Shown here one piece after another: positions 1 through 7,877 of a stretch of 39,939 nt of DNA; the first letter of the stretch is position 1, and each line of letters begins with the position of its first letter. The notes under the pieces are model-generated. The model did not search any database and was not told the DNA's origin. It saw only the letters and a list, made by a program, of their open reading frames with translations. A program made the position numbers and the translations under genes. Origin of the DNA: Lachnospiraceae bacterium (GTDB taxonomy: Bacteria; Bacillota; Clostridia; Lachnospirales; Lachnospiraceae); the NCBI GenBank assembly GCA_014804755.1, contig JAAUZE010000011.1, positions 18,588 through 58,526 of the forward strand. The letters are read 5' to 3'.

Positions 1-210
1 AAGGCTCCTGAGCTTGATTCTCTGCTCGGCAAAGCAGCAAAATTTGATTTATTGTTTGACAAGGTAACACGGCTCGAACACGATATGGTTGAAGTGAAAG
101 CAGATTTAAAGCACTTACATCAGGATGATGCCTTTATCCTTGACGAAATCGAACGGGTACATCATATTTTAGACAAGCACAAAGCGAATAAGGCTGTCCA
201 CACAGCATAA
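1..210 (+). CDS. C-terminal fragment of unknown coiled-coil protein
   Basis: An open frame enters from the left edge and ends in TAA at 208-210, giving the last 69 residues of a plus-strand gene. The visible part is highly charged and leucine-rich, with heptad-like spacing (KFDLLFDKVTRLEHDMVEV is typical) and several histidines near the end, so it is probably a coiled coil. There is no cysteine and no membrane segment. I do not recognise the family. It converges on the glycosyltransferase gene; the 93 bases between them (211-303) contain no convincing terminator. Confidence 0.55.
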   Translation, partial: KAPELDSLLGKAAKFDLLFDKVTRLEHDMVEVKADLKHLHQDDAFILDEIERVHHILDKHKANKAVHTA

Positions 211-303
211 ACAGGTACCTGAATCGGCCCGCCTCTTTCCCGTTTCATCGCCGGCATCCCATACCGATACTCTCTTTCTGTTATCTCTGCTTTTCTTACT
301 ATA

Positions 304-2016
304 TCAAGGTGAATCGTTCGAACTTGTCCCGGGTAAAATTTGATAAAATTCGAAAAAACCACGCACCTGGTAACTTCCCGCCTCTGCCAGCTCCAGACCG
401 CTGTCGTATACAAATTTATCCGCCTTCTCCCTATCACCCATAAAATATACATTCTTTCCCTGTGATAAAAACGCCGCGATTTCTTCAAACTGATATAGCG
501 TATCGATCTTCTCATATACCTGAAAAAACACATCGTCTATCTCTTTCTCCAAGATATAACATTGACAGCCCGACATTTCCTCTAAAACCATCAATCCATA
601 TAAATCCGCCGATCCGCAAATATATATTGTATTTTCACCATTTGCATCAAGAAAAGCGCACGTATCTTCACTTTGTATATCATCTTTCTGCTCTGTATAT
701 GAAAACGCGCAGATACGCGCCACAGAAGCAAGGACTGCCAGACAAAAAGCTCCCTCCACTGCCCATTCCTTCTTTTTTATGACCATGCCAATAAAAAAAG
801 CAAGCCAAAGACAGGCAAGCGCCGGTATTTCGTAACGATAAATAAAAACCGGACGTATCATGACAGATGCAATCGTTCCGACAAGAATCACTCCCACCGG
901 AATCAGCAGACCACTCATCGAAAAGAATTGTGTCCAATCACCAAATATCTCCCTTTTCCATTCTCTCATCCATTGTATCACCATAAACAGGCATAAAAAC
1001 AAAAACAACGGATTATCAAATGCATATGCAAAATAATATAATACTGTCGGTACCGTAAGATCACTGATCCAGTAATCATTTGAAACAGTATGCAGCTGAT
1101 TAATCAGTACAAACAGCCAAGGTAAATAGGCGCCGATTGTCACCATTGCGGCAAAACACCATTTTTTCAACTGCTTCCTGTCATTCATCACAAACCACAC
1201 AAGCAGCGTCAAATAGCAGACACCTGCCGCTATGCAGGCATAGTAATGCGTATACGCCGCCGCAAGACTGAATATCACAAGCTTTAACCATGACACTTTG
1301 TTCTTTTTGCAAACAATATCATTCATGCTGAGAAACACGAATGTAACAAAAAGCACACTCCAGCTGTACATTCTGATCTTTATCCCATAATCAATCAGAT
1401 AACTCATGCCTACCACGCATAACATCCACATTCCGGCAACATAATTTCCCCAATTCTTACGCACTTTTGTCATGCCCGCGCCCAGCAATACAATGTACGG
1501 AACCACAGAAACTAATTTTGCAAGATAAACAGAAGGTATCTCCGGGAAACATAAACGTCCCCCGTCAAGCACCGTCTTTAAAATCAGATAATATAACGGC
1601 GGATGCACATCCATTCCGGTCAACCGAATCAAATCCCCATAGTTATGCCTGACCAATGCCAGCGAAAAAGCCTCGTCCAATTCAATACATTTACTAAATG
1701 CAAACATGATCATTGTTAAAAGACCCATCGCCGAAATCACGCAACAAAACCAAAATGCTTTTGAAGACATTATCCACTGATTCCATTTGGATGACTTTTT
1801 TTGCATATTCAGCAATGTGTCAATAAAAAAAATGGTAAAAGGCAACGCGGCGACTGCGCCGACACAAGAACAGATCATTACGAAAGTTTTTGACCCAAGC
1901 CCAATTACAGAAGCAATTAACACCATTTCTGATGAATCACCCCATTGTTGGTAAAAGATTACTGCAAGACAAAAATTGATGATAAGGCTGCCGACAATTA
2001 AAAATACCCCCCGCAT
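304..2016 (-). CDS. GT-C type membrane glycosyltransferase (GT39-like), probably frameshifted at its 5' end
   Basis: A 570-residue polytopic membrane protein with roughly a dozen hydrophobic segments. An acidic Asp-Glu pair (residues 114-115) follows a membrane helix and precedes a HPPLYY motif (138-143). This is the layout of GT-C enzymes of the PMT/ArnT/GT39 type, which move sugars from polyprenyl-phosphate carriers to acceptors on the outer face of the membrane. The ATG at 2016 has no ribosome site. A well-initiated open frame from 2188 encodes two more membrane helices and reaches a run of six G (2007-2012 on the plus strand as C), where losing one base would join the frames. The true protein is therefore probably about 620 residues. 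The region is visibly richer in A+T than the rpe-murE genes upstream. Substrate unknown. Confidence 0.75.
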   Translation of the reverse strand: MRGVFLIVGSLIINFCLAVIFYQQWGDSSEMVLIASVIGLGSKTFVMICSCVGAVAALPFTIFFIDTLLNMQKKSSKWNQWIMSSKAFWFCCVISAMGLLTMIMFAFSKCIELDEAFSLALVRHNYGDLIRLTGMDVHPPLYYLILKTVLDGGRLCFPEIPSVYLAKLVSVVPYIVLLGAGMTKVRKNWGNYVAGMWMLCVVGMSYLIDYGIKIRMYSWSVLFVTFVFLSMNDIVCKKNKVSWLKLVIFSLAAAYTHYYACIAAGVCYLTLLVWFVMNDRKQLKKWCFAAMVTIGAYLPWLFVLINQLHTVSNDYWISDLTVPTVLYYFAYAFDNPLFLFLCLFMVIQWMREWKREIFGDWTQFFSMSGLLIPVGVILVGTIASVMIRPVFIYRYEIPALACLWLAFFIGMVIKKKEWAVEGAFCLAVLASVARICAFSYTEQKDDIQSEDTCAFLDANGENTIYICGSADLYGLMVLEEMSGCQCYILEKEIDDVFFQVYEKIDTLYQFEEIAAFLSQGKNVYFMGDREKADKFVYDSGLELAEAGSYQVRGFFEFYQILPGTSSNDSP

Positions 2017-2188
2017 TCTGTCGGAGTTTTACAAACCATATGCCCGCACAAAGAACCAATATCAGCACTGCACTCATCAAGAGCGCCGATTTCCCATGCG
2101 CCGTGCACAGCAAAATAAAAGCCACGCCCGATACCATTAATAGAAACCTTTTTACAATTTGATTCCCAATCTCTTCCCTACTTTCCAT
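1937..2188 (-). pseudogene. Probable 5' end of the glycosyltransferase gene, in another frame
   Basis: An 83-codon frame begins 2 bases after the rpe stop, with an AGAGG ribosome site lying in the last rpe codons. Residues 1-57 are a plausible membrane protein start: a charged N-terminus and two hydrophobic segments (about 15-33 and 36-52). After the G run at 2007-2012 the product turns into non-membrane, low-quality sequence and overlaps the glycosyltransferase by 80 bases in a different frame. I read this as the real N-terminus of the glycosyltransferase cut off by a one-base insertion, programmed shift or sequencing error. A separate 83-residue gene is the less likely alternative. Confidence 0.5.
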
Positions 2189-2189
2189 A

Positions 2190-2891
2190 TCATACCTCTT
2201 TCTCCTGCATCAGCTTCACAAAATACTCTGTATTCTGAGCGATATTTCCATTGAAGATAGACGACCCCATGACGATCACGTTTGCGCCCGCATCGAGTAC
2301 CATTCCGACATTGTCGCGGTTGATGCCGCCGTCCACCTCAATATCCGTCCGCAGATTCTTGCGCTTGATCATATTGTAAACACGATTGATTTTTTCCGTG
2401 CAATAATCCAGATATTTCTGTCCGCCGAAGCCCGGGCGCACCGTCATGATCAGAACCATATCAACCAAATGCAGATACGGCTCCACCGCATGCACCGATG
2501 TCTCAGGATTGATGGCAAGGCCCACCTTGCAGTTTAATGCCCTGATCTTCGCAATGACCTGCTCCGGATACTTCAAGGTTTCCAGATGTACGGTAATGAT
2601 ATCCGCTCCCGCCTTCGCAAAATCCTCTAAGTAGCGCTCCGGCTCATCAATCATCAGGTGTACGTCAAACACCTTGTCCGTCACCTTGCGGATACCGCGT
2701 ATGACCGGCATGCCGAATGAAATGGTCGGAACAAACTGTCCGTCCATCACGTCCACATGAATGTACTGCGCGCCTGCGCGGTCCGTCTCCCTGACACCTT
2801 CGCCAAGTTCCGCAAAATCAGCTGCTAATATTGAGGAGGAAAGTATGTTCATTTTGTCTTTTGCCCCTTTCTCTTCTATTTCGTACTTCAT
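2190..2891 (-). CDS. rpe: Ribulose-phosphate 3-epimerase
   Basis: Interconverts ribulose 5-phosphate and xylulose 5-phosphate in the cytosolic pentose phosphate pathway. The 233-residue TIM-barrel sequence has the family signatures: SSSILAADF near the N-terminus, HVDVMDG (metal and catalytic Asp), VHLMI, the MTVRPGFGGQ loop and EVDGGI near the end. The ATG at 2891 overlaps the rsgA stop (TGATG) behind AAAGG. An internal ATG at 2852, 11 bases after GAAAGGGG, would give the more usual start MNILSSSIL, so residues 1-13 may not be translated. The rsgA-rpe order is conserved in many Firmicutes, where thiN often follows; here the next gene is a glycosyltransferase. Confidence 0.93.
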   Translation of the reverse strand: MKYEIEEKGAKDKMNILSSSILAADFAELGEGVRETDRAGAQYIHVDVMDGQFVPTISFGMPVIRGIRKVTDKVFDVHLMIDEPERYLEDFAKAGADIITVHLETLKYPEQVIAKIRALNCKVGLAINPETSVHAVEPYLHLVDMVLIMTVRPGFGGQKYLDYCTEKINRVYNMIKRKNLRTDIEVDGGINRDNVGMVLDAGANVIVMGSSIFNGNIAQNTEYFVKLMQEKEV

Positions 2892-3772
2892 CAGTACCTT
2901 TTTCTTAAGCGCAGCTCGTTAAACAGCTGCACGTAGCGCTCATAGCGTTCCCGCGGCAGTACTCCGTCCGCGACCGCCTGCTTTACCTGACAGTCCGGCT
3001 CGCTTATATGTATACAGCCCGCAAAGCGGCAGTTCCCCTCGTACGCTTCCATTTCCGGGTAAAAAAAACGAAGCTCTTCCTTTTCCATATCGTCCGGTAA
3101 TTCCAAAGAAGTGAATCCCGGCGTATCGAGCAAAAACGTATGCGCGTCCACCCTGTGAAAAAAGGAAAGTCTCGTCGTGTTCTTTCCGCGCTTGATCTTT
3201 TCGCTTAATTCCCCCGTCTCCATAACGGACTGCCTCAATATTTCATTGACAATGGAGGATTTTCCGACGCCGCTCGGCCCCGCGACCGTCGTTGTTTTTC
3301 CGAAAAGCAGCGTTCTCAGTTCGTCCATGCCAATACCTGTTTTGGTGCTGGTAAACAATATCTCACAGCCTGCGCCCGCATACTGTCCGCGCACCGCTTC
3401 CCGCTCATCAGACGTGGATAAATCCGCTTTATTCATGCAGAGCAGACAGGAAATTCCCTGCCGCCGCATCATGATCAAAAACCGGTCTAAAAGTTGAAAA
3501 TTCGGCTTTGGCTCCGTCATCGCAAAAATAATGAGCGCCTGATCGATATTGGCGACCGCCGGACGGATCAACTCATTTTTTCGTTCGTGAAGCCGAATGA
3601 TGTTGCCTGTCGGCGGCTCCGATCCGATAAGGTCGATCGTAACCATATCGCCGACAAGCGGTTTTTTATGTTCCCGACGAAAGCTGCCTTTCGCCTTGCA
3701 TTCATAGATGACACCGTCCTCGCCGCACACATAATAGAATCCGGCGATTCCCTTCACGATCCTTCCTTCCAT
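2891..3772 (-). CDS. rsgA: Small-subunit assembly GTPase RsgA
   Basis: Circularly permuted GTPase acting in late 30S ribosome maturation. In order: an OB-fold N-terminus, the G4 motif NKAD, then the P-loop GPSGVGKSS, then DTPGF (G3), and a C-terminal zinc knuckle with the pattern C-x4-C-x-H-x5-C. This G4-G1-G3 order defines the family. I chose the ATG at 3772, which gives MEGRIVKGIAGFYYV and 293 residues, the usual family start. A longer frame from a TTG at 3865 runs back through the palindromic repeat and is not credible. The gene follows the PASTA kinase with 147 bases between them filled by hairpins, and overlaps rpe by one base. Confidence 0.93.
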   Translation of the reverse strand: MEGRIVKGIAGFYYVCGEDGVIYECKAKGSFRREHKKPLVGDMVTIDLIGSEPPTGNIIRLHERKNELIRPAVANIDQALIIFAMTEPKPNFQLLDRFLIMMRRQGISCLLCMNKADLSTSDEREAVRGQYAGAGCEILFTSTKTGIGMDELRTLLFGKTTTVAGPSGVGKSSIVNEILRQSVMETGELSEKIKRGKNTTRLSFFHRVDAHTFLLDTPGFTSLELPDDMEKEELRFFYPEMEAYEGNCRFAGCIHISEPDCQVKQAVADGVLPRERYERYVQLFNELRLRKRY

Positions 3773-3850
3773 GCGAATGAATTCCTCATCATATGCTTTC
3801 TCATTCTTCCAAATATACTGCCCAAATCGGCATAACTCCCACATGAAGAT

Positions 3851-3910
3851 GATTTGCGTAAGCAAATCTTAGCATTTCTTAGTCTGCGTTCTTTGCGGCT
3901 TAGAAATGCT
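3851..3910 (-). repeat. Tandem palindromes between prkC and rsgA (cluster A)
   Basis: Two adjacent inverted repeats. The first (3851-3868) is a 7-bp stem, GATTTGC/GCAAATC, with a GTAA loop. The second (3871-3910) pairs AGCATTTCT with AGAAATGCT around a 22-base centre that can pair further. On the minus strand the second reads AGC-A-TTTCTAAG ... CTAAGAAA-T-GCTAAG, matching the layout of the element at 19760-19800 with swapped stem bases. It has no T-run typical of a terminator. Function unknown; mRNA processing or stability is possible. Confidence 0.75.
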
Positions 3911-3919
3911 CTTCACACT

Positions 3920-5929
3920 TTATTCTTCTGTAAACGGCACGGCATATTGTTCGCTGCGCGTCTCCTCCCTAATACCCGTCACCTCGTTCCCAAATTCATC
4001 CGTCGTCGTCTCGGTTATGGATACCGTGTAATTGACAATCACCTGACCGCTTGCAACATTCTGAATCCCGCTTAAGTTTATGAGAATCGGGAATACATTG
4101 GTCGTCGTGTTATAATAAATTTTATTGTCGCTGCCGACAAGCATAACGTTTGCCTCTCCGCCGCTATACTGCGGATCCGTCGGCACATCTACCTGAATAT
4201 TGCACGAATAGGAATGCGGCTTCGGTCCGATACTGATCTTCAAATCCACTGCCGTCCCGCTCGTCACGTTTCCGCCCGGCGCATAGCTCTGATAAAATAC
4301 CTGTCCGATCGGGTACTCGTCGCTATGCCCCTCCTCAACACTCCCGACCTTTAAGCCGACTGCGGACAATGCCTCCTGCGCCGCCTCCTGCGTGTAGCCG
4401 AGCACCTGCGGTACCGTAACCGTGCTGGCATCCGCGCCGTCGCTGATCAAAAGCGTGACCGTCGCTCCAAAAGAAACCTTCTCCCCCGCCGTCGGCGTTT
4501 GAGAGATCACATACCCTTTTAATACCGTGGAGGATGTCGTGCGCTCTATCTCCACCCGAAATCCCCGCTCCTCCAGCATCTTTGTTGCTTCCGCCTGTGA
4601 AAAGCTTCCGCCGGACGAGACATCCGGCACCTCTGCTTTACTGCCTGCCGGTACGGCGGTCGGCGTCGGTTCCACTTCCTGCGTAGGCACAGGCGTACCG
4701 CCCTCATTTCCGCCCTCGCCGATGATCGGAAACACACCAAGCACATTTCCGACAATATAGAGAACGACACAACCGATGACGACCGCCACGATCACCATGA
4801 TCGCTGTCGTAATGCGCTCCATTGTCGGATTATACTCTTCCTCCTCCTCCTTTGTCCGCGCGGGCGAAGGAGTCGGTCTGTTTTTCGTTTTTTGTCTGTC
4901 CGCAGCCGGACGTGCAGCAGCGCCGGACCGCTCCCTGTCACGCTGTTTTTCTCTCGCCGCATTCTCGTTTAAGCGCATCGGTTCCGGCGTCACGTGATTG
5001 ACGCGTCCGTTCTGCTTTTTCGGGATATGATCGCGGTCGTTCAGCATACGCGTTTCTCCGTCCACATTCACACCGTTCATCACAACAAAATTCTCATCCG
5101 GCGTAATGAGGGAACGCTTTAAGTCTTCGATCAGAGCTGACATCGACTGGTAGCGGGCGTCCGGGCTTTTCTGTGTACATTTCAATACGATCTGCTCCAC
5201 GCTGATCGGTATTTCCGGTACGAAATCACGCGGAGACGGCATCGGCTCCTGAATATGCTTAATCGCGATCGCCACGGTCGTATCGCCGTTAAACGGCACC
5301 CGTCCCGTCAGCATTTCAAACAGGGAAATGCCAAGCGAATAAATATCGCTCTTTGCATCGCTGTATCCGCCGCGCGCCTGCTCCGGCGAAGTGTAGTGCA
5401 CGGATCCCATGACGTTTGAAGTGATGGTATTGCTCGTTGCCGCCTTCGCGATGCCGAAATCCGTCACCTTTACGCGTCCTTCTTTGCTGATCATGATATT
5501 CTGCGGCTTAATGTCGCGGTGAATAATATGATTATTATGCGCCGCCTCGATGCCGAGGGACACCTGTATGGCAATGCTGATCGCCTCCTTGACGGAAAGG
5601 CGTGCTTTTTTCTCAATATATTTTTTTAGGGTAATGCCTTCTACCAATTCCATGACGATGTAATAAATATCGCGTTCCTCACCGACATCGTAGACATTCA
5701 CGATATTCGCATGCATCAGCCCTGCCGCCGCCTGCGCCTCGACACGGAATTTAGAAACAAAATTTTCATTTTCCGAAAATTCCTGTTTTAAGATTTTGAT
5801 CGCGACCGCCCGATTGAGCTTATGATCCTTTGCCTTATATACATCGGACATTCCGCCGGTGCCGATCTTTTCCAATATCTCATACCGATCGCCGATCACC
5901 ATTCCAATTTTAATCATATGACTATTCAT
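3920..5929 (-). CDS. prkC: PASTA-domain Ser/Thr protein kinase (PrkC/Stk1 family)
   Basis: A 669-residue membrane-anchored Hanks-type kinase that senses muropeptides or lipid II and phosphorylates cell-division, wall and translation proteins. The kinase domain (about residues 13-275) has the glycine loop GTGGMSDVYKA, VAIK with Lys45, HRDIKPQN with Asp139 and DFG at 157-159. A basic, low-complexity linker leads to one transmembrane helix near 375-397. Outside are two PASTA repeats (about 427-565) and a beta-rich C-terminal domain of about 100 residues; many relatives have three or more PASTA repeats. The first ATG (5929) follows GAAGGAG by one base. ATG 5917, giving MIKIGMVIGDRYEIL, fits relatives better and may be the real start. 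It is paired with the phosphatase gene immediately upstream. Confidence 0.93.
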   Translation of the reverse strand: MNSHMIKIGMVIGDRYEILEKIGTGGMSDVYKAKDHKLNRAVAIKILKQEFSENENFVSKFRVEAQAAAGLMHANIVNVYDVGEERDIYYIVMELVEGITLKKYIEKKARLSVKEAISIAIQVSLGIEAAHNNHIIHRDIKPQNIMISKEGRVKVTDFGIAKAATSNTITSNVMGSVHYTSPEQARGGYSDAKSDIYSLGISLFEMLTGRVPFNGDTTVAIAIKHIQEPMPSPRDFVPEIPISVEQIVLKCTQKSPDARYQSMSALIEDLKRSLITPDENFVVMNGVNVDGETRMLNDRDHIPKKQNGRVNHVTPEPMRLNENAAREKQRDRERSGAAARPAADRQKTKNRPTPSPARTKEEEEEYNPTMERITTAIMVIVAVVIGCVVLYIVGNVLGVFPIIGEGGNEGGTPVPTQEVEPTPTAVPAGSKAEVPDVSSGGSFSQAEATKMLEERGFRVEIERTTSSTVLKGYVISQTPTAGEKVSFGATVTLLISDGADASTVTVPQVLGYTQEAAQEALSAVGLKVGSVEEGHSDEYPIGQVFYQSYAPGGNVTSGTAVDLKISIGPKPHSYSCNIQVDVPTDPQYSGGEANVMLVGSDNKIYYNTTTNVFPILINLSGIQNVASGQVIVNYTVSITETTTDEFGNEVTGIREETRSEQYAVPFTEE

Positions 5930-5953
5930 GCTCCTTCAACTTCGGAATCCGCC

Positions 5954-6685
5954 TCACTTTGCGAACGGCTCGATCAAGATCACGGAAATATTATCGTTTC
6001 CGCCGTTCTCATTCGCCGCTTTTACCAATTCCTGTGCTTTCTCGACAACATCCCGCTGCCCGTTTACGATCAGCCGGATATTCTCATCCTCCACCATATT
6101 GGAAAGCCCGTCCGAACACAACAAAATCGTGTCGTCCCGCATCAGTGCAATGCGGAAAAAATCAACTTCCACCTGCTCTTTTACGCCAACGGCACGTGTA
6201 ATAATGTTTTTATCGGGATGATTCCTCGCCGTACTCCTGTCAATACCGCCGATCCGGACCATCTCCTCTACCAGAGAGTGATCCACCGTGATCTGTCTGA
6301 TCGTCTCATTGATCAGGTATAACCTGCTGTCGCCGACGTTTGCGACAAGCAGTTCATCGCCCAAGCAGACCGCTGCGACGACTGTCGTTCCCATTCCCGA
6401 CATGGTCGGGCGCGCAGACGCCTGCTCATGAACAAAGCTGTTTGCCTGTTCGATCGCATGCCGGAGAATCTCTTTCGGATCTGTTTCCTGATTCTCTTCA
6501 ATATCCGAAAGCATGGTCTCGACCGTATAACGCGACGCATAATCGCCCGCGTTATGTCCGCCCATACCGTCCGCCACCAAAAACAGGTTCGGCAGGTTTC
6601 CTACCGGCATCTCGGACGTATAGATCGCATCTTCATTTAGTTTTCTTTTTTTGCCGACATCCGTAATGGAAAATGTCTTTAACAC
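5954..6685 (-). CDS. prpC: PP2C-family Ser/Thr phosphatase (PrpC/Stp1)
   Basis: Cytosolic metal-dependent phosphatase that reverses the PASTA kinase encoded just downstream. The 243 residues carry the PPM motifs: GKKRKLNED near the N-terminus, VADGMGGHNAGDYAS, GMGTTVVAA, VGDSRLYL, LLCSDGLSNMV and GGNDNISVI at the end, with the metal-binding aspartates present. It starts at a GTG (6685), 7 bases behind a consensus GGGAGG. A good promoter lies directly upstream, so prpC-prkC-rsgA-rpe can be transcribed separately from rlmN. Confidence 0.94.
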   Translation of the reverse strand: MLKTFSITDVGKKRKLNEDAIYTSEMPVGNLPNLFLVADGMGGHNAGDYASRYTVETMLSDIEENQETDPKEILRHAIEQANSFVHEQASARPTMSGMGTTVVAAVCLGDELLVANVGDSRLYLINETIRQITVDHSLVEEMVRIGGIDRSTARNHPDKNIITRAVGVKEQVEVDFFRIALMRDDTILLCSDGLSNMVEDENIRLIVNGQRDVVEKAQELVKAANENGGNDNISVILIEPFAK

Positions 6686-6727
6686 TGTCAGTCCTCCCGT
6701 ATCAGTCTGCCATACGAATTCCTAAAA

Positions 6728-6756
6728 AGTATATCATGCCGCTTTCGGAATGTAAA
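6728..6756 (-). promoter_or_regulatory. Sigma-A type promoter for prpC-prkC-rsgA-rpe
   Basis: On the minus strand TTTACA (6756-6751), a 17-base spacer and TATACT (6733-6728) lie between the rlmN stop and the prpC ribosome site. Five of six bases match the -35 consensus and five of six the -10. The predicted leader is about 35 bases, so the signalling pair has its own start inside the long housekeeping cluster. Confidence 0.7.
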
Positions 6757-6762
6757 CCTTAA

Positions 6763-7845
6763 TTACGATTCCCCGCCAGCGACAGCGGTCTGAATACGCC
6801 GGTCGTTTTCCATACGGCTTCTCCGTAACTGCCCGCATGCGCCGTTAATATCCTTTCCCATTTCCCGCCGCAATGTAACTGGAATTCCGCTCTTTTCCAG
6901 ACTGTTTTTGAACGCGGCGATGACTTCCGGTTTCGACCGTACCCAACTGCGCTCTTTCACCGGATTGACCGGTATTAAGTTCACATGGCAGTTCATTTTG
7001 CCGATCAAAGCCGCAAGCGCCTGCGCATCTTTCGGCGTATCATTCACGCCGCCGATCAACGCATATTCAAAGGTGATCCTTCTTCCCGTACATGCAAAAT
7101 AATCGCCGCACGCCTTCACAACGTCCCGGATGTCATAACGCCCGGCAACGGGCATGAGGCGTTCGCGTTTTTCCTGATCGGGCGCATGAAGAGACAGCGC
7201 AAGCGTAATCTGCAGCTTTTCCCCGGCAAGCCGCCTTATTTGTTCCACAAGTCCGCAGGTGGATACCGTGATATTCCGCTGGCTGATATTTAGCCCGTTT
7301 TCATCGCTGATGATCGCAAGAAAACGCAGCAGGGCGTCGTAATTATCAAGCGGCTCCCCCGTTCCCATCACCACAACATGGGAAACGCGCTCTCCCGTCA
7401 TCCTGCCGATCTGATAAACCTGCTCCAGCATTTCCGATGCCGTTAAGTTTCTGACAAGTCCGCCCAGCGTAGACGCGCAGAACATACAGCCCATGCGGCA
7501 GCCGACCTGTGAGGAAATACAGACGGAGCATCCATGCTGATAGCGCATCCATACGCTCTCCACCACATTTCCGTCGGACAGTCCGAACAGGAATTTTTTA
7601 GTCCCGTCCATGGCGCTCGTCAGTTCCTCCACAACCGTAACTTTCGTATATTCATATTGCTCCGACAGACGCTCCCTGAGCGCCTTCGGCAGATTTGTCA
7701 TCTCCGAAAAACTCTCTGCCCGCTTTCCGTGCATCCACTCAAAAATCTGTTTTGCACGAAAACGCGGTTCGCCCGATGCGGCAAGCTCCTGTTCCAATTC
7801 GGAAAGCGTCATCGATTTGATGTCTCTCTTTTGCATAAAGCGCAT
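6763..7845 (-). CDS. rlmN: Dual-specificity RNA methyltransferase RlmN
   Basis: Radical-SAM enzyme that methylates C2 of A2503 in 23S rRNA, and A37 of some tRNAs in studied members. The C-x3-C-x2-C cluster motif is visible in GCRMGCMFC, followed by the SAM-binding GTGEPLDNYD, FEYALIGGVND and a conserved catalytic cysteine near the end (GACGQLRR). I placed the start at ATG 7845, just behind AGAGGAG. A frame beginning at 7878 overlaps the rsmB stop (TGATG), and ATG 7836 is also possible. About 360 residues, normal for the family. Co-transcription with rsmB is likely. Confidence 0.93.
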   Translation of the reverse strand: MRFMQKRDIKSMTLSELEQELAASGEPRFRAKQIFEWMHGKRAESFSEMTNLPKALRERLSEQYEYTKVTVVEELTSAMDGTKKFLFGLSDGNVVESVWMRYQHGCSVCISSQVGCRMGCMFCASTLGGLVRNLTASEMLEQVYQIGRMTGERVSHVVVMGTGEPLDNYDALLRFLAIISDENGLNISQRNITVSTCGLVEQIRRLAGEKLQITLALSLHAPDQEKRERLMPVAGRYDIRDVVKACGDYFACTGRRITFEYALIGGVNDTPKDAQALAALIGKMNCHVNLIPVNPVKERSWVRSKPEVIAAFKNSLEKSGIPVTLRREMGKDINGACGQLRRSRMENDRRIQTAVAGGES

Positions 7846-7877
7846 GATCTCCTCTACTCCACCAAAAGAAACACGCA

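Noticed and set aside
3773-3865. 31-residue N-terminal extension of RsgA from a TTG
   Set aside because: It runs through a palindrome, has no ribosome site, and the family begins at MEGRIVKGIAGFYYV.
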